Source: TMP-24 sp041397305 (GTDB lineage: Bacteria > Pseudomonadota > Alphaproteobacteria > Rhodobacterales > Rhodobacteraceae). Taken from it: DNA of 64,000 bases. Below the pieces are notes generated by a model, which worked only from the letters and a program-made list of their open reading frames with translations, made no database searches and had not been told where the DNA came from. Position numbers and translations under genes: made by a program. Of this stretch, positions 8,015 through 17,077 are shown piece after piece; position 1 is the first letter of the stretch, and each line of letters starts with the position of its first letter. The DNA lies in assembly GCA_041397305.1 (NCBI GenBank), contig JAWKWX010000004.1:225526-289525 (forward strand). Direction: 5' to 3'.

Positions 8015-8674
8015 CTACCTCGTCTGCTCGCCGAGGCGGCGCTGGACATAGTCCTGCACCGTCTGGATCATCGGCGCCATCTGGCTTTCCTCGTCCTCGA
8101 AGAAATGGCCCGCACCCTCGACCTGATGGTGGGTGATGGTGATGCCCTTCTGGTCGCGGAGCTTGCCGACGAGGGTTGCCGTATCCTTGGGCGGTGCGAC
8201 CCGGTCGGCGGTGCCGTTGATGATCAGGCCCGAGGAGGGGCAGGGGGCGAGGAAGGAGAAATCGTACATGTTGGCCGGGGGCGCGACCGAGATGAAGCCG
8301 GTGATCTCGGGGCGCCGCATCAGAAGCTGCATGCCGATCCAGGCGCCGAAGGAAAAGCCCGCGACCCAGCAGTGCTTGGAATTGGGGTTGAGCGTCTGCA
8401 GGTAATCGAGCGCCGAGGCGGCGTCGCTGAGCTCGCCGATCCCCTGGTCATATTCGCCCTGGCTGCGGCCGACGCCACGGAAGTTGAACCTGAGGACGGT
8501 GAAGCCCAGTTCATAGAAGGCATAGTGCAGCCGGTGGACCACCCGGTTATTCATGGTGCCGCCAAACTGCGGGTGCGGGTGCAGAATGATGGCGATCGGC
8601 GCGTCGGGCGCCTTCTGGGCGTGGTAACGGCCTTCGAGGCGTCCGTCGGGGCCGGGGAATATCACTTCGGGCAT
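8015..8674 (-). CDS. Alpha/beta hydrolase (dienelactone-hydrolase-like)
   Basis: A 219-residue alpha/beta hydrolase. HPHPQFGGTMNNRVV near the N-terminus forms the oxyanion region; the nucleophile elbow appears as GFSFGAW (Ser about residue 108), followed by GTADRVAPP (acid) and GAGHFFED (catalytic His). It resembles short serine hydrolases of unknown substrate that are common in alphaproteobacteria. It is divergent from iscR, sharing a 201-bp control region. Confidence 0.82.
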   Translation of the reverse strand: MPEVIFPGPDGRLEGRYHAQKAPDAPIAIILHPHPQFGGTMNNRVVHRLHYAFYELGFTVLRFNFRGVGRSQGEYDQGIGELSDAASALDYLQTLNPNSKHCWVAGFSFGAWIGMQLLMRRPEITGFISVAPPANMYDFSFLAPCPSSGLIINGTADRVAPPKDTATLVGKLRDQKGITITHHQVEGAGHFFEDEESQMAPMIQTVQDYVQRRLGEQTR

Positions 8675-8731
8675 GTCAGTCGCGCGGCTTCTTCTTTGTT
8701 GGGGAACGCGAGGCAGAAGGCGGAGCCATTC

Positions 8732-8767
8732 TTGACGATTTTTCTCAAGTTCCCTAGAATGGTTCTA
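8732..8767 (+). promoter_or_regulatory. iscR promoter with palindrome on the -10 box (candidate iron-responsive IscR operator)
   Basis: TTGACG (8732-8737) and TAGAAT (8755-8760) are spaced exactly 17 bp. A palindrome TAGAA-TGG-TTCTA (8755-8767) covers the -10 box and likely start site, so occupancy would block initiation. IscR of Rhodobacteraceae is known to repress Fe-S genes through a palindromic iron box; assigning this sequence to it is inference. The transcript would carry a leader of roughly 105 nt before the iscR ATG at 8876. Confidence 0.65.
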
Positions 8768-8875
8768 AATGTCGGCCGCCCGGGGATTACCCTCGTGGGC
8801 AGGTCCGGCGGGCCGGATAGGGTGGAGTTAAGCGTGCCGCCGTCCGGCGTCAATGTTTTTGGGGGCCGAAGGGCG

Positions 8876-9334
8876 ATGAAACTCTCGACAAAGGGGCGCT
8901 ATGCGATGGTTGCGCTGACCGATCTTGCCACTGCGGGGCCGGAGACGCTCACATCGCTCGCCGAGATTTCCCAGCGGCAGGACATTTCGCTGCCCTATCT
9001 GGAGCAGCTTTTCGTGAAGCTCCGGCGCGCGGGTCTGGTCGAATCGGCCCGGGGGCCGGGCGGAGGCTACCGGCTGGCGAAGGCGCCGTCGGCGATCCGG
9101 ATAAGCGACGTGCTGGGCGCCGTGGATGAAACCGTCAGCGCCCTTCATACCGGTGCCGGCGCTACGGGTGGCGTGTCGGGCAGCCGGGCGCAATCTCTGA
9201 CCAACCGCCTGTGGGAAGGGCTTTCGGCGCAGGTCTATGTATTCCTGCATCAGACGAGCCTTGAGGATGTGATCGGCAACAGCCTGAAACCCTGCCGGGC
9301 GGTGCCCGCGCTGTTCACCGTGGTGGATGAATGA
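8876..9334 (+). CDS. iscR: Fe-S cluster regulator IscR, one-cysteine Rhodobacter type (Rrf2 family)
   Basis: A 152-residue Rrf2-family winged-helix regulator starting MKLSTKGRYAMVALTDLA, with the recognition segment DISLPYLEQLF (residues 36-46) and wing RGPGGGYRLAK. Classical IscR has three cluster-ligating cysteines around residues 92-104; here that region reads HTGAGATGGVSGSRAQ and has none. The only cysteine is Cys140 (LKPCRA). This matches the described Rhodobacter sphaeroides type, which binds Fe-S with one Cys and represses iron-sulfur genes under iron sufficiency. It heads the suf operon but is separated from it by hairpins. Confidence 0.9.
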   Translation: MKLSTKGRYAMVALTDLATAGPETLTSLAEISQRQDISLPYLEQLFVKLRRAGLVESARGPGGGYRLAKAPSAIRISDVLGAVDETVSALHTGAGATGGVSGSRAQSLTNRLWEGLSAQVYVFLHQTSLEDVIGNSLKPCRAVPALFTVVDE

Positions 9335-9444
9335 GCCGTCGTGATCCGACAGCGGCGCCTGCGGCGCCACGCCTTTCGTCTCGCCGCCGCGCCGGGGGCG
9401 CGGCCGGCTCCGAGGGCGCGCGACACGCGCGCCCGTTCGTCGCG

Positions 9445-9470
9445 GCAGTCATCCACCGGATGACTGCTTT
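9445..9470 (+). terminator. Strong hairpin between iscR and the suf genes (terminator or attenuator)
   Basis: A perfect 10-bp stem, GCAGTCATCC / GGATGACTGC, with a 3-nt loop, is followed by TTT. It sits in the 190-bp gap between iscR and the cysteine desulfurase gene and would be expected to reduce read-through from the iscR promoter. Further GC-rich hairpins lie just upstream (around 9354-9415). Confidence 0.6.
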
Positions 9471-9483
9471 GTCGCGCCTCACC

Positions 9484-9500
9484 CTCCGGCGGGAGTATTT
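9484..9500 (+). repeat. Small hairpin element with T-rich tail (CTCCGGCGGGAG)
   Basis: CTCC (9484-9487) and GGAG (9492-9495) form a short stem followed by TATTTT. I recall very similar 'CCTCCGGCGGGAGTATTT' elements as frequent intergenic sequences in Rhodobacteraceae. It lies 24 bp before the desulfurase start and may be a second weak terminator or a dispersed repeat. Confidence 0.4.
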
Positions 9501-9524
9501 TCGGACAGAAAGTGGGGGTGGGGC

Positions 9525-10535
9525 GTGACGGGGCGCATCTACCTCGACTGGAACGCGACGGCGCCTTTGCGGCCCGAGGCGCGGGCGGCGATGATCGCGG
9601 CGATGGATGTCGCGGGCAACCCGTCCTCGGTTCATGCCGAGGGGCGGGCGGCCAAGATGCTGGTCGAACGGGCGCGCGAGGAGATCGCCGCGGTCGTGGG
9701 CTGCAAGCCGGTGGAGGTGGTCTTCACCTCGGGCGCGACCGAGGCGGCGGGGGTTCTGGACGGCTTCGCGGCGGTCGAGGTCGAGCCCACGGCACATGAT
9801 TGCCTGATTGCCCATGCCAGGGGGGCGGGCGGTCTGCTTGCGATGGGGCTGGCCAACAGCGAGACCGGCGCGATCGCGGCGGTGCCGGAGCGTGCGGGGC
9901 TGTTTCTGGACGTAGTGCAGGCAGTGGGTCGCGTGCCGTTCGCCTTCGGCTGGTCGGGCGCGGACTTCGCCATCCTCTCGGCCCACAAGCTGGGCGGACC
10001 AAAGGGCGTGGGCGCGCTTATCGTGCGTGAGGGGCTGGATTTCGCGACGCTGCGCCCCGGTGGCGGGCAGGAGAAGGGGCGGCGCTCGGGGACCGAGAAT
10101 GTGGTCGGGATCGCCGGGTTTGCGGCGGCGGCGAAGGCGGCCGAGCGCGATCTGGAGGCGGGAGTCTGGGCGCGGGTGAAGGCCTTGCGCGACGGGTTGG
10201 AGGCGCGGCTTCTGGACGGGGCGCCGGGGTCAATGATCGCTGGCGCCGACGGTCAGCGCCTGCCGAACACCACGCTCATCGTCACGCCGGGCTGGAAGGG
10301 CGAGACCCAGGTGATGCAGATGGACCTGGCGGGGTTTGCCGTTTCGGCCGGTTCTGCCTGCTCCTCCGGCAAGGTCCGGCCAAGCCGGGTCTTGACGGCG
10401 ATGGGATTTGACGATCTGGCGGCGGCCTCGGGGCTGAGGATTTCGCTCGGGCCGGTGACGACGACCGAAGACGTGACGTGTTTTGCCGACGCCTGGCTTC
10501 AGGCACATGCCCGGTTCCGGGCACGAGCCGCATGA
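9525..10535 (+). CDS. Short cysteine desulfurase (IscS/NifS-like, class V aminotransferase)
   Basis: A 336-residue PLP enzyme expected to mobilise sulfur from cysteine. Present are IYLDWNATAPLRPEA, GNPSSVHAEGRAA, FTSGATEA, the PLP lysine in SAHKLGGPKGVGAL, GGGQEKGRRSGTEN and the catalytic-cysteine loop SAGSACSSGK. It is 40-60 residues shorter than typical IscS: the segment after GATEA is contracted, lacking the usual GATESNN...H region. GTG start at 9525, preceded by a G-rich stretch. The stop overlaps the next gene. It precedes sufB while a full sufS is found further down, so the operon has two desulfurases. Confidence 0.85.
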   Translation: MTGRIYLDWNATAPLRPEARAAMIAAMDVAGNPSSVHAEGRAAKMLVERAREEIAAVVGCKPVEVVFTSGATEAAGVLDGFAAVEVEPTAHDCLIAHARGAGGLLAMGLANSETGAIAAVPERAGLFLDVVQAVGRVPFAFGWSGADFAILSAHKLGGPKGVGALIVREGLDFATLRPGGGQEKGRRSGTENVVGIAGFAAAAKAAERDLEAGVWARVKALRDGLEARLLDGAPGSMIAGADGQRLPNTTLIVTPGWKGETQVMQMDLAGFAVSAGSACSSGKVRPSRVLTAMGFDDLAAASGLRISLGPVTTTEDVTCFADAWLQAHARFRARAA

Positions 10536-10570
10536 GGAAAGGCGCGGAAATGTTGGAAAAGGAAAAGAAA

Positions 10571-12097
10571 ATGGCGCTTGAAACCGATCAGGTCCTTGAG
10601 GTCCGCGAGGGCGTCGACCGCGAGACGGTCGAGACCGTGCAGAACATGGGCGCCTACAAGTACGGCTGGGAAACCGAGATCGAGATGGACTATGCGCCCC
10701 TGGGCGTGAACGAGGATATCGTGCGCCTCATCTCGGCCAAGAACGGTGAGCCGGACTGGATGACCGAATGGCGCCTTCAGGCCTTTCGCCGCTGGCAGGA
10801 GATGGAGGAGCCGACCTGGGCCATGGTCCATTATCCGGCCATCGACTATCAGGCCCAATATTACTATGCCCGCCCGAAAAGCATGGATGCAAAGCCCAAA
10901 TCCCTGGACGAGGTCGATCCCAAGCTGCTTGCCACCTACGAAAAGCTCGGCATCCCCTTGAAGGAACAGATGATTCTGGCCGGCGTCGAGGGGGCGGACG
11001 GTGCGCCGTCCGAGGGCCGCAAGGTCGCCGTAGACGCGGTGTTTGACTCTGTCTCGGTCGGCACGACCTTCAAGGCGGAACTGGCGAAGGCAGGGGTGAT
11101 CTTCTGCTCGATCTCGGAGGCGATCCGCGAACATCCGGAGCTGGTGAAGAAATATCTGGGCTCGGTCGTGCCGCAATCGGACAATTTCTTCGCGACCTTG
11201 AACAGCGCGGTCTTCTCGGACGGTTCCTTCGTCTATATCCCGCCGGGCACCCGCTGCCCGATGGAACTGTCCACCTATTTCCGCATCAATGCCGAAAATA
11301 CCGGTCAGTTCGAGCGGACGCTGATCGTCGCCGACAAGGGATCCTACGTCAGCTATCTGGAAGGCTGCACGGCGCCGAAGCGCGACGTGGCGCAGCTGCA
11401 TGCGGCAGTGGTTGAAATTGTCATTCTCGAGGATGCCGAGGTCAAATATTCGACCGTCCAGAACTGGTATCCGGGCGACGAGGACGGCAAGGGCGGCATC
11501 TACAATTTCGTCACCAAGCGCGCCGATTGCCGGGGCGACCGGGCCAAGGTGATGTGGACGCAGGTCGAGACCGGATCGGCGATCACCTGGAAATACCCGT
11601 CCTGCATCCTGCGGGGCGAGGCGAGCCAGGGCGAGTTCTATTCGATCGCCATCGCCAACAACATGCAGCAGGCCGATACCGGCACCAAGATGATCCATCT
11701 GGGCAAGAATTCGCGCTCGCGCATCGTGTCGAAGGGAATCTCGGCGGGCAGGGCGCAGAACACCTACCGCGGACTTGTCAGCATGCACCCCAAGGCCAAG
11801 AACAGCCGCAACTATACCCAGTGCGACAGCCTCTTGATCGGCGACAAGTGCGGGGCTCATACGGTGCCTTACATCGAGGTCAAGAACAACTCCTCGCGGG
11901 TGGAGCATGAGGCAACGACCTCGAAGGTCGATGACGACCAGCTGTTCTATTGCCGCTCGCGCGGCATGGACGAGGAGGAGGCGGTGGCGCTTGTCGTCAA
12001 TGGCTTCTGCCGCGAGGTGTTGCAGGCCCTGCCGATGGAATTTGCCATGGAGGCCCAGAGCCTGGTGGCGATCAGCCTTGAGGGCAGCGTGGGATGA
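10571..12097 (+). CDS. sufB: Fe-S cluster assembly scaffold SufB
   Basis: A 508-residue SufB, core of the SufBC2D scaffold on which Fe-S clusters form. Recognisable are NMGAYKYGWETEIEMDYAP, the FYSIAIANNMQQADTGTKM beta-helix core, and the C-terminal YCRSRGMDEEEAVALVVNGF. A more upstream ATG (10532) overlaps the preceding stop, but family members begin close to MALETDQV, and AAGGA lies 8-12 nt before 10571. Followed by a 4-nt overlap with the YbjQ-like gene. Confidence 0.95.
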   Translation: MALETDQVLEVREGVDRETVETVQNMGAYKYGWETEIEMDYAPLGVNEDIVRLISAKNGEPDWMTEWRLQAFRRWQEMEEPTWAMVHYPAIDYQAQYYYARPKSMDAKPKSLDEVDPKLLATYEKLGIPLKEQMILAGVEGADGAPSEGRKVAVDAVFDSVSVGTTFKAELAKAGVIFCSISEAIREHPELVKKYLGSVVPQSDNFFATLNSAVFSDGSFVYIPPGTRCPMELSTYFRINAENTGQFERTLIVADKGSYVSYLEGCTAPKRDVAQLHAAVVEIVILEDAEVKYSTVQNWYPGDEDGKGGIYNFVTKRADCRGDRAKVMWTQVETGSAITWKYPSCILRGEASQGEFYSIAIANNMQQADTGTKMIHLGKNSRSRIVSKGISAGRAQNTYRGLVSMHPKAKNSRNYTQCDSLLIGDKCGAHTVPYIEVKNNSSRVEHEATTSKVDDDQLFYCRSRGMDEEEAVALVVNGFCREVLQALPMEFAMEAQSLVAISLEGSVG

Positions 12098-12411
12098 TCA
12101 TCACCACCACCCCCTCGCTCGAAGGCCACCGGATCACCCGCTACCACGGGATCGTCACCGGCGAGGCGATCCTGGGCGCCAATATCTTTCGCGATCTCTT
12201 CGCGCAAGTCCGCGACATCGTCGGTGGCCGCTCGGCCGCCTATGAGCAGGAGCTGGGCCGGGCGCGGGAAACCGCGCTGCGCGAGATGGAGGAGCGGGCG
12301 GTGGCGATGGGGGCCGATGCCATCGTCGGTGTCGATCTCGATTACGAGGTCATCAACAATATGTTGATGGTCTCGGCCTCCGGCACGGCCGTGTCGCTTG
12401 AGGTGCGCTGA
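12094..12411 (+). CDS. YbjQ/UPF0145 family protein
   Basis: A 105-residue YbjQ-like protein (putative heavy-metal-binding domain family): GEAILGANIFRDLFAQVRDIVGGRSAAYE, then AxxMGADAIVGVDLDYEVI. These small pentameric proteins have no proven function. It overlaps sufB by 4 nt (ATGA), so it belongs to the suf transcript. Confidence 0.85.
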   Translation: MIITTTPSLEGHRITRYHGIVTGEAILGANIFRDLFAQVRDIVGGRSAAYEQELGRARETALREMEERAVAMGADAIVGVDLDYEVINNMLMVSASGTAVSLEVR

Positions 12412-12480
12412 CATGTGTGCGGCGGCGGCAACAATGTTCCGGCGGCCGAACGGCGCTGCCCCCGGCGCGGAGGTTCGCGG

Positions 12481-13368
12481 ATGTCATCCAAGCCCGGCGA
12501 AAGGATGCCCGCAGTGACGCCAGCCGATATCCTCTGGCGGGCGTCGCCCGGACGCGCCGTCCGCGTTCTCGATGTCGGGGCCAATCCGATCAACGGGACG
12601 GTTTCCTACCAGCCGCTCCTGCAGCAAGGCCGGGCCGAAGTCACGGGCTTCGAGCCTCAGCCCGAGGCCCTGGCCGAGCTTCTGGCGCGCAAGTCGGACG
12701 CAGAGACCTATCTGCCGCATGCGCTGGGTGACGGTACAGAGGGTGTGCTGCATCTCTATCACCAGTCGGGCTTCACCTCGCTCTTTCCGATCCATGATGA
12801 GATGGCGGCGCTGCTGGGTTTTCGGCGAGCCAGCCGCGAGGTCGGGCGCGTTCCGGTCGCAACGCACCGGCTCGATGACCTGGACGAGCTGACGATGCCC
12901 GACTTCCTGAAGATCGATGTACAGGGGTCGGAACTTGCCGTCATCTCGCACGGCCGCCAGACCCTGGGAGAGGCGGTACTGGTCCAGACGGAGGTCCGGT
13001 TCGTGCCGCTCTACAAGGGGGAGCCGACCTTTGGTGACCTGCAGCGGGAACTAGTGGCGCAAGGCTTCTTGTTCCACGATTTCGCCGATCTGAAGCGGGT
13101 GGCGCTGCATCGGCGGACCGGCCCGGCGCTGAGGCGGGCGGCCTTCCGCCAGGTGGTGGACGGTGATGCGTTCTTCGTCCGGAATCTGACCGGGATCGCC
13201 GACTGGACGGACCGGCAGATCTGGGCGCTGGCGCTGTTGGGCGAGGTCGTTGTCGGGAGCCCGTCACTGGTCCTTCTGTGTCTCGATGCGCTCGCCGAAC
13301 GCGGCGCAGCGTCGGGTGAGGTCGCCGAAGAGTATCTGGCCGCCCTGCCGCCGCGGCTGAGGAAATGA
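12481..13368 (+). CDS. FkbM family methyltransferase
   Basis: A 295-residue protein with an FkbM/methyltransf_21 domain: SAM-binding VRVLDVGANPINGTVSY (about residues 24-40), GFEPQPEA acidic loop, PDFLKIDVQGSELAVI (conserved FkbM KxDVxGxE motif) and VQTEVRFVPLY. FkbM enzymes O-methylate sugars or secondary metabolites. GGAGG lies 8 nt before the ATG. It sits in the middle of the suf operon between YbjQ and a glycosyltransferase-like gene, with a 4-nt overlap to the latter. Its role in Fe-S assembly is unclear; it more likely travels with glycan modification. Confidence 0.82.
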   Translation: MSSKPGERMPAVTPADILWRASPGRAVRVLDVGANPINGTVSYQPLLQQGRAEVTGFEPQPEALAELLARKSDAETYLPHALGDGTEGVLHLYHQSGFTSLFPIHDEMAALLGFRRASREVGRVPVATHRLDDLDELTMPDFLKIDVQGSELAVISHGRQTLGEAVLVQTEVRFVPLYKGEPTFGDLQRELVAQGFLFHDFADLKRVALHRRTGPALRRAAFRQVVDGDAFFVRNLTGIADWTDRQIWALALLGEVVVGSPSLVLLCLDALAERGAASGEVAEEYLAALPPRLRK

Positions 13369-14279
13369 CAATGCGCGCGATTGCCGCCATACGCACCAAC
13401 CGCTGGGCCGAAGAGGAGGAACGGCTTCTGGCCGCCCTTCGTCCGGCCTTCGGCGAGGATATGGCGGTGGTGTTCCACGACCGGCCGGCGGACCTCGCGC
13501 CGCCCCTGCCGGTGGTGGAGATCGGTACGGACTGGGTGACCGGGTCAGGGTTGGCGGCGGTGCCCGACTGGGGCTGGCGCTGCGGGGATTATTTCTACTA
13601 TGCGCTGCGCGCGGCAAGGCCGGGCTATGACCATTACTGGCTGATCGAGCCCGACGTCCATTTCACCAGCGCGGCAGATGGATTTTTCAGGCGGTTCACG
13701 GCCACGACGGCGGACGTGCTGGCCTACGATCTGGGGCCCTTCACGCGGGATATCCGGTTCACGCGCGGGTTGCCGGGGCTGCGCCACTATCAGGCGATAT
13801 TTGCGATGACGCGGTTTTCGGGGCGGGCGCTTGACCGGCTCTTCGCTGCGCGCCGTGACCTCGCACGCCAGCCGGTCTCTCTGCGCAATTACCCGAACGA
13901 CGAAATCTTCTGCTTTTCCAATGTGATGAACGACCCGGAGCTTGATTGCCGCCGTCTTGAGGAGTTCGCGGGCGACTGGTTCGAAAACAGCCAGTTCACG
14001 CCCGATCCCGACCTGCTGTTCGATCTCGTTGCAGCCGCGGCTGCACCGGGCAAGGTGATGCATCCGGTCCGGGCGCGCGAGACCTTTCTGCGTGCCCTCG
14101 GAAAGCGCCTGTCGGCCAACACCGGGATCCTCGGTCCCATGGCCGACAGTATCGAGGCGCTGTCGGCGGATGACGTGGAACGCGTCGCGCAGATTTCGGC
14201 CGAAAATGTCAGGGCCGCACTGCATGCGGTCCGGAGACAGAGGGCACGTGCCCGGCGCAGGGAGGCGAAAAGCGCATGA
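13365..14279 (+). CDS. Probable glycosyltransferase-like protein (GT-A-like)
   Basis: A 304-residue soluble protein I do not assign firmly. The N-terminal MRAIAAIRTNRW, then YDHYWLIEPDVHFTSAADGFF (about residues 86-106) resembles the DxD-containing strand of GT-A glycosyltransferases that follows a 'YDYYWLIE' segment. FSNVMNDPELDCRR and YPNDEIFC may form the acceptor side. An internal ATG at 13371 (MRAIAAI) is an alternative start. It overlaps the FkbM gene by 4 nt, and pairing of a sugar-transferase with a methyltransferase supports a glycan role. Arginine-rich C-terminus (RRQRARARRREAK). Confidence 0.55.
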   Translation: MTMRAIAAIRTNRWAEEEERLLAALRPAFGEDMAVVFHDRPADLAPPLPVVEIGTDWVTGSGLAAVPDWGWRCGDYFYYALRAARPGYDHYWLIEPDVHFTSAADGFFRRFTATTADVLAYDLGPFTRDIRFTRGLPGLRHYQAIFAMTRFSGRALDRLFAARRDLARQPVSLRNYPNDEIFCFSNVMNDPELDCRRLEEFAGDWFENSQFTPDPDLLFDLVAAAAAPGKVMHPVRARETFLRALGKRLSANTGILGPMADSIEALSADDVERVAQISAENVRAALHAVRRQRARARRREAKSA

Positions 14280-14310
14280 CCCGACGTAAACCTTTGGCCG
14301 TACGAAATGA

Positions 14311-14343
14311 ATTGTGGCAGCGCTCGTCCAGAAGCGCCACAAT
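14311..14343. promoter_or_regulatory. Inverted repeat between the glycosyltransferase-like gene and the next gene
   Basis: Arms ATTGTGGC (14311-14318) and GCCACAAT (14336-14343) are perfectly complementary across 17 bp in the 141-bp gap. There is no T-run. It could be a processing hairpin or an operator for an internal promoter serving the sufC-sufD part of the operon. Confidence 0.3.
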
Positions 14344-14420
14344 GATTGGCGCTTTCGATCCTCAATTCCGCCAAGAATCTGCTGCACGGTCGCGTCATGG
14401 GATAAGGCGGTGGCCACGGG

Positions 14421-14930
14421 ATGACGACGGCGGTGCTCGATCAGAAGGCTGCATTTGCGGAACGTTTGAAGCGGATCGGCACCGGTCAGCAGTTCGAGCA
14501 TGCCGATGTGGTCGGCTATCAGACCCAGAAGGCCTGGAACCGCAAATATGGCGAAAAGGCGAAACGTCCCAAACGGTCCTTCGCCGACCGTCTGATGATT
14601 CTCATCGCGTTTCTCTGCGGCGCGGCAGCGGTTCTCTCCGGCAAGCTCGGCTATTTCTACCTGTCGAAACTCTCCGGGCTTCCGGAAGCCTTCTACGGGC
14701 TCAACGGCCGCGGCATGGCGCTGTTTGCGCTTGTGATGGCGCTGATCCTGATCGTCGTCTTCCAGCTCTTCACGCGCGGGCGGCTTCAGTCGCTGGCGCT
14801 CGGCTGCGCGCTGATGCATTTCAGCGAGGCGGCAGTGGCGCAGACCGCGCCGGAATTCTACGCCGAGATCTTCTCGGCGGAATATGTGGCGACGGTGGCG
14901 CACATGTCCGCCGGTACACCGCACAGCTGA
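14421..14930 (+). CDS. Small membrane protein of the suf operon (unknown)
   Basis: A 169-residue protein with a basic N-terminal half (YQTQKAWNRKYGEKAKRPKRSFADR) and two or three hydrophobic segments (LMILIAFLCGAAAVLSG, then ALFALVMALILIVVFQLF, and a weaker one). No enzyme motif. I recall similar conserved hypotheticals next to sufC in Rhodobacterales. The 78-bp gap to sufC shows no terminator. Confidence 0.65.
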   Translation: MTTAVLDQKAAFAERLKRIGTGQQFEHADVVGYQTQKAWNRKYGEKAKRPKRSFADRLMILIAFLCGAAAVLSGKLGYFYLSKLSGLPEAFYGLNGRGMALFALVMALILIVVFQLFTRGRLQSLALGCALMHFSEAAVAQTAPEFYAEIFSAEYVATVAHMSAGTPHS

Positions 14931-15008
14931 CCCCACCCAATCCGACGAACCCTGCGGTCCGGGCCGATGCCCGTCTGGCCGCCATTTGCATTTGTGAAAG
15001 AGGCCGTG

Positions 15009-15763
<755 letters not shown>

Positions 15764-15764
<1 letters not shown>

Positions 15765-17077
15765 TGGCGGCCCCGATGCGAAAGGATGCCGGGCGCGAAA
15801 GCACGACGGCGGAACGGATCGCGGCGCTTGACCTGCCGAAGGGCGGCTTCACCGCACCGGCGCGGATGGCGGCCCTGGCGCGGTTGCGGAAGATGGGCCT
15901 GCCCAGGCGGCGCGACGAATATTGGCGCTTCACCGATCCGGCACCCTTGAATGCGGTTGCGGCGCCCGAGGCCGCGCTCTTCTCCGGCGTGGCTGAACCG
16001 CAGTTGTTCGGCGGACGCGACCGGATTGTCCTGACCTTCGTGGACGGCAGGTTCGACCCGGCGCAATCCTCGCCGGACCTGGCCGCCGATGGGCTCGAGA
16101 TTTCGCGCCTGGTCGAGGCTGATCGCGCCGACCTTCACTGGGCACGCGATCTTTATGGCGCGCTGGAGGCGGCGGGCCAGACCCCGGTCGCGCGTCCCTT
16201 CGCGGCGCTGAACACGGCGGCGGCGACCGACGGTGTCCTGATCCGCGCGACCGGCAGGGCGAGCCGTCCGGTGCATCTGGTCTATGTCCATGCCGACACG
16301 AGGTCGGACGCAATGCTGCATCATTGCGTGCGCGTCGAAGCCGGGGCCGAAGTGACCATTCTGGAAACCGGCCCCGCCGCGGCGCGGTTCAACAAGGTGA
16401 TGGAGGTCGATGTCGCCGATGGCGGACGCTTCCACCATGTCCGCGCCCAGGGCCGCGACCATTCCCGCCGCGCCGTCACCCATATGTTTGCGCGCCTCGG
16501 CGCCGGAGCACTGTTCAAGAGCTTCACATTGAGCGTGAACGGCGTGCTGACCCGCAACGAGGCGGTCATCACGCTTTCGGGCGAGGGCGCCGTCGCCCAT
16601 GTCGCGGGCGCGGCTCTCGGCGATGGGGCAAACGGTCCTTTCCTGCACGATGACACGGTCTTTGTCACCCACGAGGCAGAGGGGTGCGAAAGTCGGCAGG
16701 TCTTCAAGAAGGTACTGAGAAACGGCGCGGTCGGCGTCTTCCAGGGCAAGATCCTTGTCCGGCAGGGCGCGCAGAAGACCGACGGCTACCAGATCAGCCA
16801 GTCGCTGCTTCTCGACGAGGACAGCCAGTTCCTGGCGAAGCCGGAACTCGAAATCTACGCTGACGATGTGAAATGCTCGCACGGTTCCACCACCGGTGCC
16901 ATCGACGAGACCGCGCTTTTCTACCTGCGATCACGCGGCGTGCCGCGTGAGGCGGCCCAATCGCTTCTGGTCCTGTCGTTCCTCGCCGATGCGATCGCCG
17001 AGATCGAGGACGAGGGCCTGCAGGCCGAGATCGTCGAGCGGCTGGAAAACTGGCTCGCCCGCAGGCGCAAGGGATGA
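15764..17077 (+). CDS. sufD: Fe-S cluster assembly protein SufD
   Basis: A 437-residue SufD partner of SufB and SufC. The N-terminus contains the DEYWRFTDP motif; the right-handed beta-helix core includes VFVTHEAEGCESRQVFKKVL and QGKILVRQGAQKTDGYQ, and the C-terminus has CSHGSTTGAIDETALFYLRSRG, all typical SufD. It begins on the last base of the sufC stop and ends in a 4-nt overlap with the membrane protein gene, indicating translational coupling. Confidence 0.95.
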
